This document shows positions 9,501 through 18,906 of a stretch of DNA of 64,000 nt, piece after piece. Every line of letters starts with the position of its first letter. Position 1 is the first letter of the stretch. The notes beneath the pieces are model-generated. The model did not search any database. It saw nothing but the letters and a program-made list of their open reading frames with translations, and was not told where the DNA came from. This DNA comes from Leisingera sp. SS27 (GTDB taxonomy: Bacteria > Pseudomonadota > Alphaproteobacteria > Rhodobacterales > Rhodobacteraceae), in the NCBI RefSeq assembly GCF_028368855.1, contig NZ_JAQNCY010000003.1, positions 124,001 to 188,000 on the forward strand, written 5' to 3'. The position numbers and the translations under genes are program-made.

Positions 9501-10541
9501 TCATGGGTTGGCGCCCTGGCCAAAGGTATCGCTCCAGAACTTGAGCAGCAGAGCGCGCCGGTTGGCATCGAGCGCGACCAGCAGGGACGGTGACAAAGGA
9601 ATGTATCGGCGGGCACTGGCGGTTAGCCCGGAGCCGGTCTCCTCGATCACGGCGACGAGCCCGGCTTTGACGAGCATCTCTTGCGCCTCGGCGCTCAGCA
9701 GAAAATCGAGCAGCTCTGCAGATGCGCGTCGCTGTGCGGCGTGCTTGGGGATCATAAAGGCACGGGACAGAACCAGCGTGTAATCCTCTGGCAGAATGGT
9801 GCCGACCTCCGGCGCGGAGGCGTTGGCAACATAGGATCCCAAGACGTTGTAGGCGATCAGAAACCGGCCCTCCGCAACGCCAGCGATGATTTCGGCGGAA
9901 CAGCAGGTGGCAACAGCATCGACCCGGGCAAAGCCCTCCATCAGCGCGCCAAAGGTGGTGGCTTCCAGACTGTCGCTGTAGGCGAACAAATAACCCAGGC
10001 CTGAGGCGGCGATGTCGTAGGTGGCGATTTTGCCGCGGTAGAGATCAGGTTCGGCGCGCAGCGCATCCAGCAGGGCAAACCGGCTGCGGGGCACATCGGC
10101 GACATCAAGCAGCTGTTTGTTGTAGACGATCACTGCCGGTTCGGTGGTGATCCCCCACAGTTCGTCGCGCCAGCGTCGCGATGGCGGCAGTACCACTGTT
10201 GCGGGCGAGCGGTGCGGTTGCGCACAGGCCGCGTTGACCAGCCAGACCATCTGCTGCACGGCCGAGGACAGGATCGCATCAGCGGGCGGGTTGCCCTCCC
10301 GGCAATCGGTGCGGCTTTGGGTGAAAAGCGCGTTGGATCCCCATTGCTCATAAGTGATTGCCAGCTCCGGATTGCGCTCTGCAAAACGCTCGATGACCGG
10401 CTGGATGATACTGTTGTCGGTGGTTGAGCGGACCAGGAAGGGCACTGGGCCGCTGCCGTACTGATGGGTTGCTTCCTGCGCAGCGGTAGCAGCAGGAAGC
10501 AGTGCGGCAAGGAGCAACAGAATTCGCCAAGCCCGCATCAT
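9501..10541 (-). CDS. Periplasmic solute-binding protein encoded with a two-component system (PgtC-like)
   Basis: A 346-residue exported protein: signal peptide of about 22 residues (MMRAWRILLLLAALLPAATA) and then a type 2 periplasmic binding fold of the Fe3+/spermidine kind (VPFLVRSTTDNSIIQPVIERF, LWGITTEPAVIVYNKQLL). The start overlaps the kinase stop codon (ATGA at 10538-10541) behind GGAGGATAAACT. No permease or ATPase adjoins it. It is the third gene of a regulator-kinase-binding protein operon, the same gene set as Salmonella pgtABC, in which PgtC is a periplasmic regulatory binding protein. I therefore infer it presents a ligand to the neighbouring kinase rather than serving an ABC importer. 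Confidence 0.8.
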   Translation of the reverse strand: MMRAWRILLLLAALLPAATAAQEATHQYGSGPVPFLVRSTTDNSIIQPVIERFAERNPELAITYEQWGSNALFTQSRTDCREGNPPADAILSSAVQQMVWLVNAACAQPHRSPATVVLPPSRRWRDELWGITTEPAVIVYNKQLLDVADVPRSRFALLDALRAEPDLYRGKIATYDIAASGLGYLFAYSDSLEATTFGALMEGFARVDAVATCCSAEIIAGVAEGRFLIAYNVLGSYVANASAPEVGTILPEDYTLVLSRAFMIPKHAAQRRASAELLDFLLSAEAQEMLVKAGLVAVIEETGSGLTASARRYIPLSPSLLVALDANRRALLLKFWSDTFGQGANP

Positions 10542-11929
10542 AGTTTATCCTCCGCAGCCGGGAGGATCAGCGCCGCGCGGAAGCCGCCTTCCTCGCGCGC
10601 CATCTCTAGCCGACCGCCAAAAGCAGCGGCCACGGAGGTCACGATCGACAGGCCGATGCCGGTGCTGTTTTCCTGGCTGCCCGTGCTGCGGTTGAAGCGG
10701 CTGCCAAGCTGTGCGGTGACCGCAGGCGCAGGGCCAGGGCCTGCGTCGCGCACCCACAGGATGGCTTCGCCGCCGCGCCGCTCTGTGCCGATGGACACTG
10801 GCGGGGTGCCGTGCCTGAGCGCATTGCCCAGCAGGTTGCCGGCTGCCTCGCCAAGGGAGAAGGCATCAGCCAGCACCATCACGGGGTCCTCGCCGATCTC
10901 CAGCCGCAGGTCGCTGCCGGGGGCAAGCAATGCGTGGTCGTCGCGCTCCATGATTTCCAATGCCACCTCACGCAGGTCGACGGGCAGCCGCGGGGCGCTG
11001 TCGGTGCGGTGCACCACCAGCGCACGGCTGAGAAGCTGATCCAGCAGCCTCCCAAGCGAGCGTGTGCGCGCCAGCAGCCGGTCCAGGGCGCGGCGGCGGG
11101 CGGTTTCACCGGGTTCGGCAATCGCGGATTCCGCCTGCACGCGCATCGCAGCGACCGGGGTGCGCAACTGATGTGCAGTGTCGGAGATCAGATTGCGCAT
11201 CGCCTCGACCTGACCATCCAGACGGCCCATGAACCGGTTCATAGCCCCCAGCACCACCTGCAATTCCCGCGGCAGCCGGCCGGTGGCAATCGGAGTCAGG
11301 TCATAAGGGTCGCGGCGGGCAAGGTCTTCGGTGATAGCATCAAGCGGCCGCAGGGCGGTGCGGATGACCAGCCAGGCCATTGCCATAAGTGCCAGCCCCG
11401 CCACTGCCATGGGCAATAGAGCATCCAGCATCAGCTCCGCCGTCATAGCCTTGCGCGCCCGCAGTGTCTGCCCGACCACAACCTCGACTGTTCCGGAAAA
11501 GCTGCGCTCCGCAAAACGGCGGGTGATCCGCACGAAGCGCGCGGGTTCGCCGTTGAGTGCGGACTCAAAGTAATCCGGCGCACCTGAACCGGGTCTAGGC
11601 ATCTGGATTTCATTGTTGGGATCGACACCGGTGATGAACATCTGCCCGGGCCCAAGCACGGCATAATAGATGCGGTCATCGGGAGCCTGTGCCAGCAGCT
11701 GGAAAGCCGAGACCGGCAGGTCGGTGACAGGGATAGCCTCCTGGACCCGAACCGACTCGGCGATATCTCTGGCCGCTCCCAGCAGGATGCGGTCATAGGC
11801 CTGGCGCGCGGCCTGCTGGCCGTTCAGCCAGGCTGAGCCGGACACCAGCACGCCGCCGAGAAGCAGGATCAGCAGAACCGCCCCCAGCACCCGGGCCGCC
11901 AGCGTAAGCGGCGGGCGCGGCTCAGCCAT
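10538..11929 (-). CDS. tctE: Sensor histidine kinase, TctE-like
   Basis: A 463-residue inner-membrane kinase. Membrane segments at about residues 11-33 and 168-190 flank a periplasmic sensor domain of about 135 residues. A HAMP-like linker follows, then the dimerisation/phosphoacceptor helix with His253 in SDTAHQLRTPVAAM, and the ATPase domain with N box (GEAAGNLLGNALRHG), G1 box (VRDAGPGPA) and G2 box (STGIGLSIV). It overlaps the response regulator by 8 bases and the binding protein by 4, so the three are translationally coupled. Divergent from tctCBA, which it is expected to control in response to external carboxylate. The substrate is not shown by sequence. Confidence 0.9.
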   Translation of the reverse strand: MAEPRPPLTLAARVLGAVLLILLLGGVLVSGSAWLNGQQAARQAYDRILLGAARDIAESVRVQEAIPVTDLPVSAFQLLAQAPDDRIYYAVLGPGQMFITGVDPNNEIQMPRPGSGAPDYFESALNGEPARFVRITRRFAERSFSGTVEVVVGQTLRARKAMTAELMLDALLPMAVAGLALMAMAWLVIRTALRPLDAITEDLARRDPYDLTPIATGRLPRELQVVLGAMNRFMGRLDGQVEAMRNLISDTAHQLRTPVAAMRVQAESAIAEPGETARRRALDRLLARTRSLGRLLDQLLSRALVVHRTDSAPRLPVDLREVALEIMERDDHALLAPGSDLRLEIGEDPVMVLADAFSLGEAAGNLLGNALRHGTPPVSIGTERRGGEAILWVRDAGPGPAPAVTAQLGSRFNRSTGSQENSTGIGLSIVTSVAAAFGGRLEMAREEGGFRAALILPAAEDKL

Positions 11930-12593
11930 TCAGATGCAGCCGGTAACCGACCCCCCGCTGGGTGCTGATGCTGACACTGCTGCCGGCGATCTTCTTGCGC
12001 AGGCGGGCGATATACAGCTCAATTGCGTTTTCCCCCACATCGGCATCTTCGAAACCATAGAGCGAGTCATAAAGGCGCGCTTTGGACAGGTAGCGGTCCT
12101 GGTGGCGGATCAGCATGTCCAGCAGCGCCGCCTCGCGCCGGGTCAGCTCCATCAGGCGGCCGTCCAGCCGGGCGCTGCGGTCACTGGGGGAAAAGGCCAG
12201 ACCGCCCAGGACGATCTGCTCTTCCTTGCGATCAGCCTGCCGCCGCACCAGGGCCCGCAGCCGCGCTTCGAGCTCGCGCTGGTTGAAAGGTTTGCCGAGG
12301 TAGTCATCCGCCCCCTGATCCAGCGCTGCCACCCGGTCGTCCACCGAGGTCAGTGCGGTCAGCATCAGCACCGGGGACGGGTCGCCCGCCATGCGCATCT
12401 CGCGCAGCAGCGACAGGCCGGAGCCGTCCGGCAGGTTGATGTCCAGTATCACCGCGTCATAGGCTTGCACCGCCCGGCAGTCGCGGGCGCTTTCGATGTC
12501 CGGTGCCAGATCACAGGCAATTCCCGAACGGGCCAGGTGGGCGGTCACCCCCTCGGCCAGATCCTCTGCATCCTCAACCATCAAGACCCGCAT
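11922..12593 (-). CDS. tctD: OmpR/PhoB-type response regulator, TctD-like
   Basis: A 223-residue DNA-binding response regulator. The receiver domain (1-115) has the acidic pair Glu7-Asp8, phosphoacceptor Asp51 (AVILDINLPDGS) and the conserved KPF near residue 101. The C-terminal winged helix (about 125-220) has LTRREAALLDML and the closing ISTQRGVGYRL. It is the first gene of the overlapping regulator-kinase-binding protein operon and diverges from tctC, with about 155 bases between starts. That is the usual arrangement for TctD control of tctCBA. Confidence 0.9.
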   Translation of the reverse strand: MRVLMVEDAEDLAEGVTAHLARSGIACDLAPDIESARDCRAVQAYDAVILDINLPDGSGLSLLREMRMAGDPSPVLMLTALTSVDDRVAALDQGADDYLGKPFNQRELEARLRALVRRQADRKEEQIVLGGLAFSPSDRSARLDGRLMELTRREAALLDMLIRHQDRYLSKARLYDSLYGFEDADVGENAIELYIARLRKKIAGSSVSISTQRGVGYRLHLNG

Positions 12594-12749
12594 TCAATGG
12601 CGCTCCGCTTTGCTGAAACCGGCGACAGGTTGGTGACAGCTTCAATGGGTAAACATGTCTAACCCGCAGAAAAGGAGCTGCCAAAGCGAATTCTTGCGGG
12701 TGATCTCCGGCGCCTGGGAGTGCGCCGGCCACGACCTGAGGAGGAACGC

Positions 12750-13727
12750 ATGAAAATTACCGTCACCCGCGGCCTGGTTGCCGCTGCCGCCCTGTCGCTG
12801 TCCGCCTTTGCGGCCCAGGCACAGGAAAACCCCGAATGCATCGCCCCGGCCAATCCGGGCGGCGGCTGGGACTTTACCTGCCGCCAGGTCGGCAAGTCGC
12901 TGCAGGATCTGGGACTGATCGACAAGACCATGCAGGTGGTGAACCTGGCTGGCGGCGGCGGCGGCGTGGCCTTTGCCGAGGTGGTGAACAAGCGCACGGA
13001 CGACAACAGCCTGATCGTTGCTGCCTCCAGCGCCACCGCGACGCGCCTGGCACAGGGCGCCTATCCGGGCAACAGCATGGACCAGGTGCGCTGGCTGGCG
13101 GCTATCGGCGCGGACTACGGTGTGATTGCGGTGTCTGCCGACAGCGAGGTCGAAACGCTGCCGCAGCTGTTGGACACCATCAAGGCGGACCCAACCTCTG
13201 TCTCCGTCGCCGGCGGTTCCGCGGTGGGCGGCTGGGACCACCTGAAGGTTCTGATCGCGGCCAGTGCCTATGGCATCGAAGACGTCCGCAGCGTCAAATA
13301 CATCGCCTTTGACGGCGGCGGCGAGGCCGTGACCCAGTTGCTGGCAGGTTCCGTGCAGGCCTTCACTGGCGATATCTCCGAGGCCAAGGGCTTTGTGGAC
13401 TCCGGTGACATCAAGGTGATCGCAGTGCTGTCGCCGGAACGCCTGCCGGGTGAGTTCGCGGACTTCCCGACCGCCAAGGAACAAGGCGTGGAGGCCATTG
13501 GAGCCAACTGGCGCGGCTTTTACGCGCCGGGCGGAATGTCGGATGAGGCCTATGATGCCTGGGTATCGAAGATCGGCGACCTCTATGCTTCCGGCGAATG
13601 GAAAGAGGTCATGGCCGCCAACGGCCTGGCGCCGCTGGACCTGCAGGGGGCGGATTTCCAGGAATTCGTGGCCGGTTCGGTTGCGCAGATCCAGTCGATT
13701 TCCAAGGACATCGGCATAATCAAGTAA
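12750..13727 (+). CDS. tctC: TTT transporter substrate-binding protein TctC
   Basis: Periplasmic receptor of a tripartite tricarboxylate transporter, 325 residues. Signal peptide of 24 residues ending AFAAQAQ. The mature protein opens ENPECIAPANPGGGWDFTCR, the loop that contacts the carboxylate in Bug/TctC proteins, followed by VVNLAGGGGGVAF and VAGGSAVGGWDHLKVL. The start at 12750 follows GAGGAGGAACGC. It heads the tctCBA operon next to tctDE-like regulators, a layout shared with the Salmonella citrate system. A citrate or tricarboxylate substrate is likely but inferred. Confidence 0.9.
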   Translation: MKITVTRGLVAAAALSLSAFAAQAQENPECIAPANPGGGWDFTCRQVGKSLQDLGLIDKTMQVVNLAGGGGGVAFAEVVNKRTDDNSLIVAASSATATRLAQGAYPGNSMDQVRWLAAIGADYGVIAVSADSEVETLPQLLDTIKADPTSVSVAGGSAVGGWDHLKVLIAASAYGIEDVRSVKYIAFDGGGEAVTQLLAGSVQAFTGDISEAKGFVDSGDIKVIAVLSPERLPGEFADFPTAKEQGVEAIGANWRGFYAPGGMSDEAYDAWVSKIGDLYASGEWKEVMAANGLAPLDLQGADFQEFVAGSVAQIQSISKDIGIIK

Positions 13728-13798
13728 CCTGCTGCGGGGCGGTTCGGCACAGCAGTCTGCCAGCCCGCCCCGTCTGAATACCCGAACTGGAGACCGCC

Positions 13799-14230
13799 AT
13801 GAGCGATCGTATATTCGGGGTTTTCGGCATCATCCTTGCCGTCGGCTATGTCATTGCCGCGCTTGCGATCGAGGAAAGTTTTCTCTCAGATGCTGTCGGC
13901 CCCAAGGCCTTTCCCCTGATCATTGCCGCCATCCTCGCCCTTTCGGGTGCCGTGATCGCGCTGCGCCCGGACCCCGAGCCGCACTGGCCCGCCTTGGCAC
14001 GTCTGGCAGAAGTTGCTGCGGCCGTGGTGGTGCTGATCCTCTACGCCGAAATGCTGCCGGTCGCGGGCTTTGTCATCGCTACCGCTTTTGCCGCCGCCTA
14101 TCTGGCCTGGCGCCTGGGATCGGGACCGCTGGAAACAGTGGCCGTGGGCGCCGGAACTTCCATCGGCATCTATGTCACCTTTCACCTGATCCTCGGTCTG
14201 TCGCTGGCCAAGGGTCCGCTTGGCTTCTGA
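13799..14230 (+). CDS. tctB: TTT transporter small membrane subunit TctB
   Basis: A 143-residue membrane protein with four hydrophobic segments. The motif VGPKAFPLIIAAIL near residue 35 is typical of TctB, the small subunit that partners TctA. It lies 71 bases after tctC and 12 bases before tctA. TGGAGACCGCC precedes the ATG. Its exact role in transport is not known for the family, but it is required in the characterised systems. Confidence 0.9.
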   Translation: MSDRIFGVFGIILAVGYVIAALAIEESFLSDAVGPKAFPLIIAAILALSGAVIALRPDPEPHWPALARLAEVAAAVVVLILYAEMLPVAGFVIATAFAAAYLAWRLGSGPLETVAVGAGTSIGIYVTFHLILGLSLAKGPLGF

Positions 14231-14242
14231 GGAGGGCGCCGC

Positions 14243-15781
14243 ATGGAGCTTCTCGCAAATCTTGGCGACGGCTTTGCCATCGCGCTCAGCTGGCAGAACA
14301 TCGGCCTCGCGCTGCTGGGCTGTTTCCTGGGCACCATCATGGGGGCGCTGCCGGGGCTGGGGCCATCGAACGGGGTTGCCATCCTGATCCCGCTGGCCTT
14401 CACCCTGGGGTTGGGGGCGACACCCTCGCTGATCCTGCTGACCAGCGTCTACTATGGTGCCATGTACGGCGGCCGCATCAGTTCGATCCTGCTGAACATC
14501 CCCGGGGATGAGCCGGCCATGATGACCTGCCTGGACGGCCACCCGATGGCCAAGAAGGGCCTGGCTGGCGAAGCGCTGTCACTGTCGGGCATCGCGTCTT
14601 TCGTTGGCGCCTTCCTGGCCACATGGGGGCTGATCCTGCTGGCTCCGCAGCTGGTCAAGATCGCCCTTCTGTTCGGCCCGGCGGAATACTTCGCGCTGTT
14701 TGCGCTCGCCTTCATGACCTTGGGCGGCGTGTCCTCGACCAATCAGGCAAAATCGGCCTTTGCCGCAGCGCTGGGCCTGGGTCTGGCGACCATCGGCGTC
14801 GACACCCAGACCGGCGTGCCGCGGTTCACCTTTGGTGAGGTGCATCTCTATGACGGGCTGGATTTCCTGGTTGCCATCGTTGGCCTGTTCGCCCTGTCTG
14901 AGGTCTTTATTTTCCTGGAGACCCGGCACGGCGGATCCGACGCCGCGGGGCGCAAACTGACCATCGGCAAGCTGTATCCGCCGGTTTCGATGATCCGGCA
15001 GACCACCCCGACCATGCTTCGGACGTCCTTTTTAGGCTTCATTGCCGGTGTTCTGCCCGGCGCAGGCGCCTCTCTGGGGTCGTTCATCTCTTATTCGATG
15101 GAAAAGAAACTGGTCGACAAAGAAGGCACCTTCGGCACCGGGGATCCGCGCGGTGTGGCAGCGCCTGAGGCAGGCAACAACGCCGCTGCCGGTGGCGCGC
15201 TGGTGCCGATGCTGGCGCTGGGGGTGCCGGGATCAGGCACAACCGCGGTGCTGCTGGCAGTGCTGCTGGCGCTGAATATCACCCCCGGCCCGCTGCTGTT
15301 CAGCCAGAACCCGGATGTGGTCTGGGGCCTGATCGCTGCGCTGTTCATTGCCAACTTCATGCTATTGGCGATGAATATCCCCATGGTCGGCCTGTTCACC
15401 CGTGTGCTGATGATCCCCTCGCGCATCCTGATGCCTATCGTGGCAATGGTCAGCTTTGTCGGAATCTATGGCATCTCGGGCAGCACCTTCGACCTGCTGG
15501 TGATGATTGGCTTTGGTGTAATGGGCTGGGTGCTGCGCAAACTGGATGTGCCGCTGGTGCCGATCATTCTGGGCACGCTGCTGGGCAATTCGATGGAGAA
15601 CAACCTGCGCCGCGCGGTTACCATCGACAACGGCAATTGGTGGACGCTGGCCGACAGCCCGCTGTCCATTACGCTGTGGGCGATTGCTATCATCGGCTTT
15701 GTGCTGCCGCTGATCGTCGGCGCGCGAGTCAAAGCCAAAATGCACCAGCGCCGGGACGAGGAGGGGGCAATCAGCGACTAA
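14243..15781 (+). CDS. tctA: TTT transporter large permease TctA
   Basis: The transport subunit, 512 residues with about a dozen membrane segments. Two conserved family blocks are seen: GTIMGALPGLGPSNGVAILIP near residue 30 and the repeat-like GFIAGVLPGAGASLGSFISY near 265, plus GDPRGVAAPEAGNNAAAGGALVPML. The internal pseudo-repeat of glycine/proline loops is normal for TctA. GAGGAGGGCGCCGC precedes the ATG. It uses an ion gradient rather than ATP to import the ligand delivered by TctC. A hairpin follows the stop codon. Confidence 0.93.
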   Translation: MELLANLGDGFAIALSWQNIGLALLGCFLGTIMGALPGLGPSNGVAILIPLAFTLGLGATPSLILLTSVYYGAMYGGRISSILLNIPGDEPAMMTCLDGHPMAKKGLAGEALSLSGIASFVGAFLATWGLILLAPQLVKIALLFGPAEYFALFALAFMTLGGVSSTNQAKSAFAAALGLGLATIGVDTQTGVPRFTFGEVHLYDGLDFLVAIVGLFALSEVFIFLETRHGGSDAAGRKLTIGKLYPPVSMIRQTTPTMLRTSFLGFIAGVLPGAGASLGSFISYSMEKKLVDKEGTFGTGDPRGVAAPEAGNNAAAGGALVPMLALGVPGSGTTAVLLAVLLALNITPGPLLFSQNPDVVWGLIAALFIANFMLLAMNIPMVGLFTRVLMIPSRILMPIVAMVSFVGIYGISGSTFDLLVMIGFGVMGWVLRKLDVPLVPIILGTLLGNSMENNLRRAVTIDNGNWWTLADSPLSITLWAIAIIGFVLPLIVGARVKAKMHQRRDEEGAISD

Positions 15782-15792
15782 CCACACAAAGA

Positions 15793-15820
15793 GCCATTCC
15801 AGAATACCCTCTGGAATGGC
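15793..15820 (+). terminator. Terminator hairpin after tctCBA
   Basis: An 11-bp perfect stem, GCCATTCCAGA / TCTGGAATGGC, with loop ATACCC, starts 12 bases after tctA. There is no good T run, so efficiency is uncertain. It lies in the convergent gap with the CoA ligase gene. Confidence 0.6.
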
Positions 15821-15909
15821 CTCTATTGGACTAAAGAACGATGATTTGGTCCCATCAGCTTCTATTTTTTGCCTGATCCAGATTCCGTGGTATTGCCGTG
15901 TTAAGCAGC

Positions 15910-17418
15910 TTAGACAGACCGGCGGGCAGTGGATATCACTGCCAGTATTTTGTTTCGCTGGATTTTCCCTGAAGGGCCTTTGGGCAGTTCGTTCAGGAAA
16001 TGCACCCCGTCAGGCGATTTGAACTTTCCAAGCTGCGCCCGGCAAATTTCGATCAGCTCCCATTCGGTCAGCGCCGAACCGTCGCGGACCTTCACCGCCG
16101 CCTCCACCGTCTCGCCGTAGCTGCTGCAGGGGCGTCCGAAGGCGGCTGCCTCGATCACGTCGGGGTGGGAATAGAGCGCTTCGTCGATCTCGCGCGGGGC
16201 GATGTTTTCGCCGCCCTTGATGATCAGCTCCTTGAGGCGCCCGGTTACGAAAACATAGCCGTCACCGTCGATCCGCGCCAGATCCCCGGTGCGCAGCCAG
16301 CCGTCCTGGGTAAAGGTGTCCGCGGTGTCCACGGGGTTATTGAGGTACTCTTGCATCACGTTTGGGCCGCGCACGGCAAGCTCGCCCACGGTGCAGTCCG
16401 TGACTTGCTCCAGTTTTTTGTCCAGAATGCAGACCTCGTTGCCATAGGCAATACCGGGCGAACCTATCTTGCGTGTGCCCGGGGGCAGGGGGTTGGACAG
16501 GATCTGGGCGGCGGTCTCGGTCAGTCCCATGGTCTCGATGATGGGCATGCCAAAGCGACCCTCGAAAGCGCGCTGCACTTCCGGTGCCAGCGCTGAGGAG
16601 GCGGAACGCCCGAACCGTATGCGCGCCTTGGTGCTTTCGACTGGGTCCAGTTCTGAATGCAGGAGGTGCGAAATGATAGTGGGCACCACAGAGAACCAGG
16701 TGGCCTCGGACCATCCGGCATGAGCCCAGAAGCGGCTGGCAGAGAATCGTTCGCACATCGCCAGTGAGCCGCCGGAAATCAGCGTCCCCATAACCGTCAC
16801 GCAGAGCCCGTTTATGTGATAGATCGGCAGCACGCAGAGGCCACGGTCCTGCGGCGTCAGCTCATGCGCCACGGCTGTGGTCCAGCCGCCTGCCAGCAGG
16901 CTCGCATGGGTATGCACCACGCCCTTGGGGCGGCCGGTGGTGCCGGAGGTGTACATCAGCAAAGCGTGGTCACCGGCAGAGAGCGGGTGCAGCTCTGCCG
17001 GCGGACCAGCAGTTGCCGCCGCCTGGTCCAAAGGGGAGATGTTGGACAGGTCGGCAGTCTGCTCGAAAAGCCCGGTCTGACTGGCGTGCACAAAGGCAAA
17101 GCGGGCGCCGCTGTGTTGCAACGCGTAGGAGACGGCGCTGGTGCCCGCGACCAGATTGATCATGGTTGCGCGGAAGCCGCCGTAGAGCACCCCGAACAGG
17201 CACTCCAGCGCCTCGCGCCCGTTCGGGTGCAGGATGGCGATGCTTTCGCCCTTGGCGATGCCCCGGGCAGCCAGCGCACGGGCGATGTCCCGGGCCGTAT
17301 CGCGCAGTTCCGGCCAGCTGAGATCCGGGGCGCCGTCAGGGAAGACAAAGCCGGTGCCGCCCTCAGTTGCGCGTGTATCCAGCCAGTCGCGAATGGTTCC
17401 CTTGGGCGGTTCCATCAT
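15910..17418 (-). CDS. sauT: AMP-forming acyl-CoA ligase, candidate sulfoacetate-CoA ligase
   Basis: A 502-residue ANL-family adenylating enzyme. P-loop-like LMYTSGTTGRPKGVVHTHAS near residue 165, ETMGLTETAA (A5), WLRTGDLARIDGDGYVFVTGR (A7/A8) and the catalytic lysine in KGPSGKIQRNK (A10) are all present. The ATG at 17418 overlaps the stop codon of the upstream dehydrogenase and follows GGAGGCAGGCCA, so the two are coupled. A CoA ligase next to a CoA-acylating aldehyde dehydrogenase is the SauT-SauS pair of Cupriavidus necator: sulfoacetate to sulfoacetyl-CoA to sulfoacetaldehyde. The substrate is inferred from this pairing; another short carboxylate is possible. Confidence 0.65.
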   Translation of the reverse strand: MMEPPKGTIRDWLDTRATEGGTGFVFPDGAPDLSWPELRDTARDIARALAARGIAKGESIAILHPNGREALECLFGVLYGGFRATMINLVAGTSAVSYALQHSGARFAFVHASQTGLFEQTADLSNISPLDQAAATAGPPAELHPLSAGDHALLMYTSGTTGRPKGVVHTHASLLAGGWTTAVAHELTPQDRGLCVLPIYHINGLCVTVMGTLISGGSLAMCERFSASRFWAHAGWSEATWFSVVPTIISHLLHSELDPVESTKARIRFGRSASSALAPEVQRAFEGRFGMPIIETMGLTETAAQILSNPLPPGTRKIGSPGIAYGNEVCILDKKLEQVTDCTVGELAVRGPNVMQEYLNNPVDTADTFTQDGWLRTGDLARIDGDGYVFVTGRLKELIIKGGENIAPREIDEALYSHPDVIEAAAFGRPCSSYGETVEAAVKVRDGSALTEWELIEICRAQLGKFKSPDGVHFLNELPKGPSGKIQRNKILAVISTARRSV

Positions 17419-18836
17419 TGGCCTGCCTCCGCCCAGTAGCTGCCAAAGATGTCTTCCAGCGCAGGTTCGCGGGAGGGGATTTCGCGCACGATCTTGGTGC
17501 TTTGCACGAAGTGGCGCCAGTTGAGGTTGGTATCGATCGAATTGCCGCCCCAGCTGCCGCATCCCATCGATAGAGAAAACGGCATGCCATTGGTAAAGGC
17601 GCCGCCGGTGGCGAATGTATGGGCCTGATTGACGATCACCCGGCAGGTGGGCATGTCGCGGCCCATTTGCACTGCGCGTTCGTCCCGGGTTGTATGAATG
17701 CCGATGGAGTGGCCAGCGCCCTGATGATCGAGGATGCGGGAAGCGGTGGCTTTGGCATCCGTGAAATCAGCAGCCCGGTAGACAGACAGAATACGGCTCA
17801 GCTTTTCGCCGGACAGCGGGTGGTCCGGGCCGATGCCCTTGGTTTCCACCGCCAGGAATTTGGTGTCAGCCGCCACTTTGTAATCCATGCCAAGCGCGGC
17901 CAGCATCTTGTCCGCATCCTGTGCGATGACTTCGCGGTTCAGGTGACCGTCCGGCCAGAGCCTGGCGATGATGCCTGCGGCGTCCGCCTCGGGCACCAGC
18001 GCGCCGCCTTCCCGGGAGAGCGCTTCAAAGAACTGATCGTAGATGGTGTCCACCACCACGACGGAATTCTCCGACGAGCAGGAAGTGGCATTGTCGAAAC
18101 ATTTGGAGGCTGTGATCTTGGCCGCTGCATCGGCCAGGTCCGCGGTTTCATCCACGATCACGGTCACATTGCCGGCGCCGACTGCTACGGCAGGCGTGCC
18201 GCAAGACTGGGCGCGGTGGACATTGTTCTGGCTGCCGGTGCAGATCACCCGGTCGGCGGCTTCCATCAGCGCCTGGGTCTTCGCCTTGGAGCCGGGGGCA
18301 GGAATCATCTGCACCAGATCCGGATCCAAGCCGAGCTTGGCAAATTCGGCGTGGATATAGGAAAGCAGCAGCTCGCAGGAGGCGACGCCCTTGGGCGAGG
18401 GGGCCACCACGATGGCATTGCCGCCCTTCAGCGCGTTGATGATGTTGTTGGCAGGCGTCGCCGCCGGGTTGGTCGAGGGGACAACGGCCCCGATCACGCC
18501 GATGGGGCGCATGATCTCGGTGATGCCGGTTTCCGGGTCGTCGCTGATGACGCCATGGGTCTGGACGTCCGCGATGTCGCGCAGCAGTCCCAGCGTCTTG
18601 CGGTGGTTCTTGGTGATCTTGTCCGCCACATTGCCAAGGCCGGTGGTTTCCACCGCCAGCTCTGCCAGGGCGCGGTTGCGGGCGGGTTCCATGATGGCCC
18701 AGCCTGCCGCCAGGGCTGCCTTGTCGTAAAGCGCCTGGCTTCCCTTGACTTCAAAACCCCGTTGGGCGGTGCGGGCGCGCACCATGATCTGTTCCACCTC
18801 GGCGGTGCCGGAGGCGACTGCGTCCTGAGCGTTCAT
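17415..18836 (-). CDS. sauS: CoA-acylating aldehyde dehydrogenase, candidate sulfoacetaldehyde dehydrogenase
   Basis: A 473-residue aldehyde dehydrogenase of the AdhE/EutE-like acylating branch. The branch is shown by RPIGVIGAVVPSTNPAATP near residue 110, APSPKG, the catalytic Cys253 in FDNATSCSSENSVVVV, and the absence of the Glu general base found in hydrolytic ALDHs. It would reduce an acyl-CoA to the aldehyde, or the reverse, in the cytoplasm. Starts at 18836 behind GAGGTAAGAC. The ligase gene overlaps its end and a TTT transporter lies upstream on the same strand. SauS of C. necator has this size and partner. Propionaldehyde or other acylating dehydrogenases remain alternatives. No xsc or pta gene is in the window. 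Confidence 0.65.
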   Translation of the reverse strand: MNAQDAVASGTAEVEQIMVRARTAQRGFEVKGSQALYDKAALAAGWAIMEPARNRALAELAVETTGLGNVADKITKNHRKTLGLLRDIADVQTHGVISDDPETGITEIMRPIGVIGAVVPSTNPAATPANNIINALKGGNAIVVAPSPKGVASCELLLSYIHAEFAKLGLDPDLVQMIPAPGSKAKTQALMEAADRVICTGSQNNVHRAQSCGTPAVAVGAGNVTVIVDETADLADAAAKITASKCFDNATSCSSENSVVVVDTIYDQFFEALSREGGALVPEADAAGIIARLWPDGHLNREVIAQDADKMLAALGMDYKVAADTKFLAVETKGIGPDHPLSGEKLSRILSVYRAADFTDAKATASRILDHQGAGHSIGIHTTRDERAVQMGRDMPTCRVIVNQAHTFATGGAFTNGMPFSLSMGCGSWGGNSIDTNLNWRHFVQSTKIVREIPSREPALEDIFGSYWAEAGQ

Positions 18837-18906
18837 GTCTTACCTCGATATCTTGGCCAGGACGCGCGCTGCGGCGGCGCGCGCCCCGTAGGAGTTCCGG
18901 CTGGGG

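Noticed and set aside
9501-10541. Calling this gene an iron(III) ABC importer receptor
   Set aside because: The fold is shared, but no permease or ATPase genes adjoin it and it is translationally coupled to a kinase, so a regulatory role fits better.
17419-17562. Upstream extension of the CoA ligase
   Set aside because: It lies inside the acylating dehydrogenase gene in another frame. ATG 17418 has a ribosome binding site and the usual ATGA overlap.
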